A stretch of DNA of 6,643 nt, taken from JBLNBU01 sp050260215 (GTDB taxonomy: Bacteria; Pseudomonadota; Alphaproteobacteria; Rhodospirillales; Magnetospirillaceae). The stretch covers positions 1 to 6,643 of the forward strand of contig JBLNBU010000031.1 in NCBI GenBank assembly GCA_050260215.1, given 5' to 3'. Both the position numbers and the translations under genes were made by a program. The notes beneath the pieces were generated by a model, which searched no databases, was not told the DNA's origin, and was given only the letters and a program-made list of their open reading frames with translations. Shown one piece after another: positions 1 through 5,008 of the stretch; the stretch's first letter is position 1; every line of letters begins with the position of its first letter.

Positions 1-512
1 AGCAGGGCCTCGCCATAGCGGCGCAGGACCGGCACGGCCTGTTTGAGCGCCGTGCGCTCGGCCTCCCAGTCGCCGCGCTCGACGATCTCCTTGCCGCGAT
101 AGACCACCGGCGCCGCCTCCGATACGTCGCAGGCCCAGCCCTTGCGCGGCATCAGCATCTCGGCCTGGTCGGCCTCCTCGGCATAGGGGAAGAAGGGCAT
201 GGTGCGGCAACGCAGCGGCTTATCGGCATGGATGGCGCACCGGCCATCGGCGGCCAGCTCGGGGCAGGCCTGCGACGGCGGCAGATAGGCGACGGGGATG
301 ATGCGCACCGCCGCCTCGCGCCGGCCGGGCAGCCGGATGGTCGTGCCCAGCCGGGCAGTCAGGGCGAATGCCTTGTGGCCCTGGCGGACCGGCGTCCACA
401 CCATGGCCAGCGGGAAGCGATGGGCGTGGGCCAGCGCGTCGTCGACGGTCAGCGGCAGCCAGCCGTAGCAGCAGCGGCCGCAGGCGGTGCAGGCGAAACG
501 GCGGGCCGTCAT
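1..512 (-). CDS. YkgJ-family cysteine-cluster protein (putative Zn/Fe-chelating), 3' end cut off
   Basis: The reading frame starts at the ATG at 512-510 and stays open to the left edge, giving 170 residues without a stop codon, so the C-terminus is missing. The N-terminus holds a compact Cys cluster, CTACGRCC (C8, C11, C14, C15). Further Cys residues are C83, C92, C102 and C128. The segment from C92 to about residue 110 reads CAIHADKPLRCRTMPFFPY, which matches the C-x(n)-RP-x-x-CR-x-x-PF pattern of the YkgJ/UPF0153 'putative zinc- or iron-chelating' family (Pfam CxxCxxCC). Family members are soluble, probably bind metal, and have no firmly established reaction. The start codon lies one base after the stop of the ychJ-like gene, so translation is probably coupled; no strong Shine-Dalgarno is visible. 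The family call is firm; the metal and the function are not known. Confidence 0.88.
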   Translation of the reverse strand, partial: MTARRFACTACGRCCYGWLPLTVDDALAHAHRFPLAMVWTPVRQGHKAFALTARLGTTIRLPGRREAAVRIIPVAYLPPSQACPELAADGRCAIHADKPLRCRTMPFFPYAEEADQAEMLMPRKGWACDVSEAAPVVYRGKEIVERGDWEAERTALKQAVPVLRRYGEAL

Positions 513-513
513 G

Positions 514-990
514 TCAGGCGCCGCAGCACTTCTTGTACTTGCGGCCCGATCCGCACGGGCACGGGTCGTTGCGCCCGACCTTGTCGGCGTGGCGCTGCGG
601 CGGCCTGGGCGAAACCTCGCCGTCGACATAGAGCCAGCGGCCGTCCTCGCGGCGGAAGCGGGCGCGCTCGAAATGGGGATGGTCCTGGCCGCGGACACGG
701 AAACGGGCGATGTAGTCGACGCTGGCCTGGTCGCCGTCCTCGGTGGTGGCCAGCACCTCGAAGCCGCGGCCTTCCGCCTCGCGAGCCGATGCCTCGACCT
801 CGACGCGGTCGAATTCGGCACGCTTCTCGGCCGCCAGCGAGCTTTCGAGGAAATCGAGCTCGCAGCGCAGGAAGGCAACATAGCGGGCACGCATCAGCGC
901 TTCGGCCGAAACGGCCGGCGCGCCGGCGATGATGGGGCCGCAACAGTCGTCGAACGGACGACCCCGGCCGCAGGGGCATGGATCGGTCAT
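514..990 (-). CDS. ychJ: YchJ-family protein with SEC-C zinc motifs at both ends
   Basis: This 158-residue protein has CPCGRGRPFDDCC at its N-terminus (C5, C7, C16, C17) and CPCGSGRKYKKCC at its C-terminus (C144, C146, C155, C156). Both are the C-x-C-x8-CC zinc motif also found at the end of SecA. The middle, about residues 25-130, includes ALMRARYVAFLR and an aromatic-rich beta segment ending in WLYVDGEV, as in the NTF2-like core of the YchJ/UPF0225 family. Length and architecture fit E. coli YchJ. The cellular role is not established; it should be cytosolic and bind zinc. The ATG at 990-988 is chosen because the first zinc motif begins four residues later; a GAAGG about 13 bases upstream is a poor ribosome site. 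It follows the tamA-like gene by 33 bases and precedes the ykgJ-like gene by one base, so all three may share a transcript. Confidence 0.92.
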   Translation of the reverse strand: MTDPCPCGRGRPFDDCCGPIIAGAPAVSAEALMRARYVAFLRCELDFLESSLAAEKRAEFDRVEVEASAREAEGRGFEVLATTEDGDQASVDYIARFRVRGQDHPHFERARFRREDGRWLYVDGEVSPRPPQRHADKVGRNDPCPCGSGRKYKKCCGA

Positions 991-1000
991 AGGACCGACT

Positions 1001-1019
1001 ATGCCTTCGGGCCTGGCAT
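1001..1019 (-). other. Small inverted repeat between tamA and ychJ
   Basis: A perfect 5-base inverted repeat, ATGCC and GGCAT with a 9-base loop, lies in the 33-base gap just after the tamA-like stop codon. No T-run follows it, so it is not a standard intrinsic terminator. In the mRNA the right arm overlaps GAAGG, the only Shine-Dalgarno-like bases upstream of ychJ. It could modulate ychJ translation, but a 5-base stem in GC-rich DNA is easily a chance match. Confidence 0.25.
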
Positions 1020-1023
1020 TCGT

Positions 1024-2796
1024 CTAGAACGCCTGTCCGAGACTGACATAGATCTGGAAGGGATCATCCACTCCCGATCGCCGGCGCATGGGCACGGCGA
1101 CGTCGGCACGCACCGGGCCGAAGGGGGTGATGTAGCGAAGGCCAAGGCCGGGCCCCCAGAACAGCTGCCGCGACGGGTCGGGCAGCGCGCCGTCATAGGC
1201 GCTGCCGGCTTCGACGAAGGGCACCACGCCGATCTCTTCGGACGCGCGGATGCGCAGCTCGGCCCCGAAGGCCAGCGCCGAGCGGCCGCCGATGGGGGCA
1301 CCCGAGGCGTCGACCGGACCGGCCATCTGGTGGCCATAGGCCCGCACCGAGCCGCCGCCGCCCACATAGAACCGCTTGTCCGCCGGCACGGCGAAGGCCC
1401 CTGCCCCCTGGATGGCGCCGAACTCGGTCCAACCGGCCAGCACCACGCGGGGCTCGTCCAGCACCTGCAGGTACTGGCTGTCGCGGACCTCGGCACGGGT
1501 GAAGCCCAGCGACGATCCCAGCTCCTGGGGGAACGGGCGCACCGCCAGCAGCAGGCGGTTGCCGCGGGTGGGGTCCAAGAGGTCGTCGCTGTCGTCGCGG
1601 CGGGCCTGCAGCGGCACCGAGACCAGGGTGAACTGGCGATGCTGCAGGTTCTCCTCCTCCCGGGTGCGCTCGATGGCGCCTGCGGCCGACACCCGCCACT
1701 CGTCGGACACCCGCCATTCGAACCCGGCCTGGCCGCCGGCGGTGTCGGTGACGAAGGCCGGCGTGCGCCGCTCCTCGATGGTGGCGCTGGCCACCAGGTC
1801 CTGGTCGGGCCGGCCGAAATCGGGATTGCGAAAGGTCAGGTCGACGGCGTTGCGGATCTCGCTGGCAACCAGCGACAGGCGGGTATGCTCTGCCCCACCC
1901 AGGATGTTGCGGTCCTCCCAGAATGCCTCGCCGCCGAGCCCTTCCGCCGACGACCAGGTACCGCTGAAGCCCACCGAGCGGCGGTCGCGCTCGGCCAGGG
2001 TGATGGTGATCGGCAGGCGATCGCCGTCGATGGTCTGGTGGGCGGTGGCCAACTTGACCGACGAGAACAGGCCGCTGGTCACCAACAGCTTGCGCAGCTT
2101 CTCCAACTGGCCGACCTCGAACGGGTCGCCTTCGTCCCACGGCAGGCGGTTGAGCACGAACTGCGGATCCAGCCGCGACAGCCCCTCGACCGTCACCGGA
2201 CCGAAGCGGGCGCGCGGGCCGGTGGCCACGTCGATCTCGACCCGCATGCCGTGCGCGGCATGGTCGACGACCACGCGCCTGTCGGTGACCGTGGCCAGCG
2301 GATAGCCCTGCTCGGCCAGGGCGCGCAGCAGCTTGGCCTGGGCGTCCAGCACCGGCTTGGCCCGCGCCCGGGAGCCCAGCTCGACGTCCAGGGCATCCAG
2401 GGCGACGGGCTGCGGGGCGGGCGATCCGGGCGGCGGGTCCAGGCGCACGTCGAAGTCGGTCAGGGTGAATTCCGGCCCCGGCGTCACCGCCAGCACCACC
2501 GCCAGCGGCCGGGCGGTCTCGTCCAGGCTGGCCTTGGCGGTGCCGTCGTAATAGCCCTCGGCTCGCAGCACCTCGGCCACGCGCCGGGCGTCGTCGTCGG
2601 CCCGCCGCTGCAGGGCGACGACGCTGGGCGGTGGCTGGTCCTTCAGCGAGACCAGACGCGACTGCGCCTCGACGGCGCCCCGCAGGTCGTCGTCCTCGAT
2701 GCCGGTGACCTCGACGGTGTAGGGAACAACCTCGTCGGCCCAAGCCGGTGCGGCCATTGCCAGCACTGCCACCACTGCCCAAGCCGATCGGCCCAT
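1024..2796 (-). CDS. tamA: TamA-type Omp85/BamA superfamily outer-membrane assembly protein
   Basis: This 590-residue protein (E. coli TamA has 577) starts with a Sec signal peptide, MGRSAWAVVAVLAMAAPAWA, probably cleaved after A20. Three POTRA-like periplasmic repeats follow at about 26-106, 107-192 and 197-269. The second opens with GPEFTLTDFDV; the third contains GPVTVEGLSRLD and ends with SGLFSSVKLA and PITITLAERDRR. Residues from about 273 form the predicted beta-barrel, with the typical segments EAFWEDRNILGG, DPTRGNRLLLAV, RFYVGGGGSVRAYG, LAFGAELR and TPFGPVRADVAVPM. The chain ends in Phe, as outer-membrane barrels do. Three POTRA domains fit TamA better than BamA, which has five. TamA works with inner-membrane TamB in outer-membrane protein insertion and envelope homeostasis; no tamB is adjacent here. 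The conserved loop motif VRGF/Y reads VRAY (484-487). GGAG five bases before the ATG supports the start. Confidence 0.93.
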   Translation of the reverse strand: MGRSAWAVVAVLAMAAPAWADEVVPYTVEVTGIEDDDLRGAVEAQSRLVSLKDQPPPSVVALQRRADDDARRVAEVLRAEGYYDGTAKASLDETARPLAVVLAVTPGPEFTLTDFDVRLDPPPGSPAPQPVALDALDVELGSRARAKPVLDAQAKLLRALAEQGYPLATVTDRRVVVDHAAHGMRVEIDVATGPRARFGPVTVEGLSRLDPQFVLNRLPWDEGDPFEVGQLEKLRKLLVTSGLFSSVKLATAHQTIDGDRLPITITLAERDRRSVGFSGTWSSAEGLGGEAFWEDRNILGGAEHTRLSLVASEIRNAVDLTFRNPDFGRPDQDLVASATIEERRTPAFVTDTAGGQAGFEWRVSDEWRVSAAGAIERTREEENLQHRQFTLVSVPLQARRDDSDDLLDPTRGNRLLLAVRPFPQELGSSLGFTRAEVRDSQYLQVLDEPRVVLAGWTEFGAIQGAGAFAVPADKRFYVGGGGSVRAYGHQMAGPVDASGAPIGGRSALAFGAELRIRASEEIGVVPFVEAGSAYDGALPDPSRQLFWGPGLGLRYITPFGPVRADVAVPMRRRSGVDDPFQIYVSLGQAF

Positions 2797-2801
2797 GCCT
2801 G

Positions 2802-2805
2802 CTCC
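2802..2805 (-). promoter_or_regulatory. Ribosome binding site of tamA
   Basis: GGAG on the minus strand lies five bases before the ATG at 2796. It is the clearest Shine-Dalgarno outside the overlapped gene junctions and fixes the start directly upstream of a good signal peptide. Confidence 0.75.
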
Positions 2806-2824
2806 ATCCCACGTCCGGGGTCGG

Positions 2825-2853
2825 AGTGTAGGCAGGGGCGGAAGGGGCGGAAA
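2825..2853 (-). promoter_or_regulatory. Weak sigma-70-type promoter candidate for tamA
   Basis: In the 84-base gap between the radical SAM gene and tamA, TTTCCG (2853-2848) and TACACT (2830-2825) are separated by exactly 17 bases. The -10 matches TATAAT at 4 of 6 positions; the -35 matches TTGACA at only 3 of 6. The position, about 30 bases before the tamA start codon, is suitable. Read-through from the upstream genes is the alternative. Confidence 0.25.
2834..2851. repeat. Perfect tandem 9-base repeat upstream of tamA
   Basis: AGGGGCGGA occurs twice head to tail on the plus strand (2834-2842 and 2843-2851), largely within the spacer of the promoter candidate. It could be a tandem binding site for a regulator or a simple slippage duplication. 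Confidence 0.6.
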
Positions 2854-2880
2854 CCGGGCGAAGGGCAGTGGCGGAACGGC

Positions 2881-3753
2881 CTACAGCCCCCGCATCCACC
2901 GTGGCCGCAGGTTCACCGCGCCGCCCAGGGCGGCATCCAGCTGGGCCAGCAGGCGCGGTTTGTCCTTGGGCAGGGTGCCGGCCAGGGCCAGCGCGTTGCT
3001 GGCGTGGTTGGAGCGGAAGATCACCGGCGCCGGCGGGTCCAGGCGCTCGACCAGCCGGTGCAGCTCGACCAGCACGGCGTGGTCGTCCTGCCAGGCGAAC
3101 TCGGGCCAGCGCTTGAAGAAGCGGTCGGTGACCCCGGTGTCCAGGCCCAGCTGCAGGGTCGACAGGTAGGTGGGCGGGGCGCGGTTGACCAGGGCGGCGG
3201 TCTCGTCCACATGGGCCTGCCACAGCTCGCGCCCGCCCAGGCCGTTGATGACGGTGGCCGACACCTTCAGCCCGCACTCGCGCGCCTTGACCAGCGCCGC
3301 TTCCAGCTGTTTGGCCGACCCCTTGGCGATCTTCTTCAGCACCGCGTCCGATCCGCTTTCGATGCCCAGATACACCAGCCCCAGCCGCTTTTCCTTGAGC
3401 CGCGCGATTTCCTCCGGGCTTTTGCGCAGGATGTTGAACTGGGTGGCATAGGCCGAGATGCGGGCCAGCGCCGGCAGCCGCTCGGCCAGGCGGTCGCAGA
3501 TGGCCGCCAGCGTCTCGGTCGGCAACCCATAGGCGTCGCCGTCGGCCAGGAACACCCGGTTGGCGTCGGGCCACTCGCGCGCCGCCTGGTCGATGTCGGA
3601 GAACACCTCGTCCAGCGACCGCGCCCGGTAGCCCTTCTCCTTGTACATGGAGCAGAAGGTGCAGTGGTTGTACCCGCAGCCCAACGACGCCTGGATGATC
3701 AGGTTCGAGCCTTCCGACGGCGGACGCCACAGGGGGAATGAATACTCCAACAT
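2881..3753 (-). CDS. Radical SAM protein with CX4CX2C cluster motif, function unknown
   Basis: This 290-residue protein begins with PLWRPPSEGSNLIIQ and then LGCGYNHCTFCSMYK, where C26, C31 and C34 should hold the 4Fe-4S cluster that cleaves S-adenosylmethionine. The spacing is CX4CX2C rather than the usual CX3CX2C. I recall the same 'RPPSE ... GC-x-x-N-x-C-x-F-C' opening from a widespread uncharacterised radical SAM family, so this looks like a family trait. YLGIESGSDAVLKKI is the GxESG-type motif of Elp3/MiaB-like radical SAM barrels, and VINGLGG follows further on. No second Cys cluster, B12 domain or TRAM domain is present. The substrate cannot be read from the sequence. The ATG shares its A with the TGA of the ahr gene (TGATG), so translation should be coupled; the frame stays open far upstream, but only from this start does it match the family. 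Confidence 0.9.
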   Translation of the reverse strand: MLEYSFPLWRPPSEGSNLIIQASLGCGYNHCTFCSMYKEKGYRARSLDEVFSDIDQAAREWPDANRVFLADGDAYGLPTETLAAICDRLAERLPALARISAYATQFNILRKSPEEIARLKEKRLGLVYLGIESGSDAVLKKIAKGSAKQLEAALVKARECGLKVSATVINGLGGRELWQAHVDETAALVNRAPPTYLSTLQLGLDTGVTDRFFKRWPEFAWQDDHAVLVELHRLVERLDPPAPVIFRSNHASNALALAGTLPKDKPRLLAQLDAALGGAVNLRPRWMRGL

Positions 3754-4766
3754 CAGAAATCCGCGTCCAGCACCACCCGGTAGCGGGCCCTGCCGGCGTC
3801 CAGGTGGGCAAGTGCGTCGTTGACGCGGCTCATGGGGAAGCGTTCGACCTGGGGGGCGACGCCGTGGCGGGCGGCGAAGTCGAGCATGGCGGCCAGCGTG
3901 GTCGGGCTGCCGGTGGGGCTGCCCGAGACGCTGCGCTCGCCGCCGATCAAGCTGAAGGCGGACACCGGAATGGGTTCCAGCACGGCGCCGACCACATGCA
4001 TGCGGCCGTGCGCCGCCAGGGTCGACATCAATGCCGGCCAGTCCAGCGGCACGTTGACGGTGACCAGCAGCAGGTCCAGCGTCCCCTTGATCGACTTGAT
4101 CTGGGCGCTGTCGCGGCTGGACACCACCTTGTGGGCGCCGAAGCCGCGCGCCTCGTCGGCCTTGGCCGGGGTCGAGGTCAACGCGGTGACCTCGCAGCCC
4201 CAGGCGCGGGCGAACTTGACCGCCAGGTGGCCCAGCCCACCGATGCCGACCACGCCGACCCGGGCGGTCGGCTTGAGGTCGAACACCAGGAAGGGCGCGA
4301 ACACGGTGACGCCCCCGCACATCAGCGGGCCGGCGGCGGCGGGGTCGAGGGCCTCGGGCAGCGGCAGCGCCCAGGCCCAGTGGGCGCGCACCCGCTCGGC
4401 GAAGCCGCCGTGGTGGCCGACGATGGTGCCTTGCGCCTCGTCGCACAGGTGCTGGTGGCCGGACAGGCACTCGCGGCAATGCATGCAGCTGTCCGCCGTC
4501 CAGCCCAGCCCGACCCGCTGGCCGACGGCAAGGCCCTTGGCGTGGGCCCCGAGCGCGGTGATGCGGCCGACCACCTCGTGGCCGGGAACCAGCGGGTACT
4601 GGGCCATGCCCCACTCGTCGTTGATCATCGACAGGTCGGAATGGCAGATGCCGCAATGCTCGACGGCGATCTCGACCTCGTCGTCGCCAAGCGGGCCCGG
4701 ATCATAGGTCCAGGGAACCAGCGGCTGCTTGGGGCCCATGGCGGCCCAGGCACGGATCGCGGTCAT
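3753..4766 (-). CDS. ahr: NADPH-dependent aldehyde reductase, Ahr/YjgB type (zinc medium-chain dehydrogenase)
   Basis: This 337-residue zinc dehydrogenase matches E. coli Ahr (YjgB, 339 residues) as I remember it along its whole length, including CGICHSDLSMI, EWG-x-x-QYPLV-x-GHEV, GPL-x-CGG-x-TVF and the ending ARYRVVL-x-ADF. Ahr reduces a broad range of aldehydes to alcohols with NADPH in the cytosol. Expected catalytic zinc ligands are C41, H63 with E64, and C150. Structural zinc ligands are C94, C97, C100 and C108. The dinucleotide-binding loop is GIGGLGH (174-180). TSTPAK (197-202), after the second strand of that fold, resembles the Ser/Thr-rich stretch that selects NADPH in this subfamily. 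The start codon overlaps the stop of the upstream 81-residue gene by four bases (ATGA), with GGAG eight bases before it. A longer in-frame start at 4883 is rejected because it adds 39 unrelated residues. The physiological aldehyde is unknown. Confidence 0.94.
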   Translation of the reverse strand: MTAIRAWAAMGPKQPLVPWTYDPGPLGDDEVEIAVEHCGICHSDLSMINDEWGMAQYPLVPGHEVVGRITALGAHAKGLAVGQRVGLGWTADSCMHCRECLSGHQHLCDEAQGTIVGHHGGFAERVRAHWAWALPLPEALDPAAAGPLMCGGVTVFAPFLVFDLKPTARVGVVGIGGLGHLAVKFARAWGCEVTALTSTPAKADEARGFGAHKVVSSRDSAQIKSIKGTLDLLLVTVNVPLDWPALMSTLAAHGRMHVVGAVLEPIPVSAFSLIGGERSVSGSPTGSPTTLAAMLDFAARHGVAPQVERFPMSRVNDALAHLDAGRARYRVVLDADF

Positions 4767-5008
4767 GGCTGTTGCTCCGAATGGGCGAGCGCCACGATGG
4801 CGCCCGCGGCGGTGTCGAAATCGGCGAAGTCCCGCCCGCCCCGGGCCGGTGTGCCGCAGCCGCACGTTTCCTCGCGCTTCCACCAGAAATCAGTCCAGCA
4901 GCCGGGCGCAACCTCGACCAGCTTGAAGGTGCCGGTGGCGTCCTCGGCGGTCCAGGCGTCGCCGTCGAGCCGCCAGGTCAGGCCGGCAGCCATGCGGTTG
5001 TCGGTCAT
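4763..5008 (-). CDS. Hypothetical 81-residue Cys/Trp-containing protein between gor and ahr
   Basis: I do not recognise this gene. The 81-residue product starts MTDNRMAAGLTWRLDGDAW and has no signal peptide or membrane segment. It has five Trp residues, including FWWK at 41-44, and three Cys residues: C37 and a CGC pair at C49/C51. It ends with FADFDTAAGAIVALAHS, a probable helix. The order 'W..dGdaWtAe..tGtFklve...FWW...FDTaa.A' resembles small alpha/beta domain proteins with a paired Trp sheet and a terminal FDT-x-x-x-A helix, but this is a weak impression. It is likely a real gene: its ATG overlaps the gor stop by four bases, its stop overlaps the ahr start by four bases, and GGAG lies eight bases upstream. 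The frame is open further upstream within gor, but those residues are Arg/Gly-rich shadow sequence. The Cys residues could bind metal or form a redox pair. Confidence 0.8.
   Translation of the reverse strand: MTDNRMAAGLTWRLDGDAWTAEDATGTFKLVEVAPGCWTDFWWKREETCGCGTPARGGRDFADFDTAAGAIVALAHSEQQP
4775..4778 (-). promoter_or_regulatory. Ribosome binding site of ahr
   Basis: GGAG on the minus strand sits eight bases before the ATG at 4766, inside the 3' end of the upstream gene. It supports this start over the in-frame ATG at 4883. Confidence 0.65.

Noticed and set aside
487..3741. A plus-strand open frame of 1084 codons across three genes
   Set aside because: It lies antisense to the ychJ-, tamA- and radical SAM genes, whose products match known families along their full length. 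Its translation is Gly/Ala/Arg/Gln/His-rich with no recognisable domain, as expected from the complementary strand of GC-rich coding DNA.
1193..3811. A minus-strand open frame of 872 codons overlapping tamA and the radical SAM gene in another frame
   Set aside because: The product is Arg/Gly/Pro/Ala-rich low-complexity sequence and crosses the clear boundaries of two real genes.
3754..4656. Upstream extension of the radical SAM frame, which could look like a large fusion protein
   Set aside because: These codons are an out-of-frame reading of ahr; family similarity begins only at the ATG at 3753, which overlaps the ahr stop codon.
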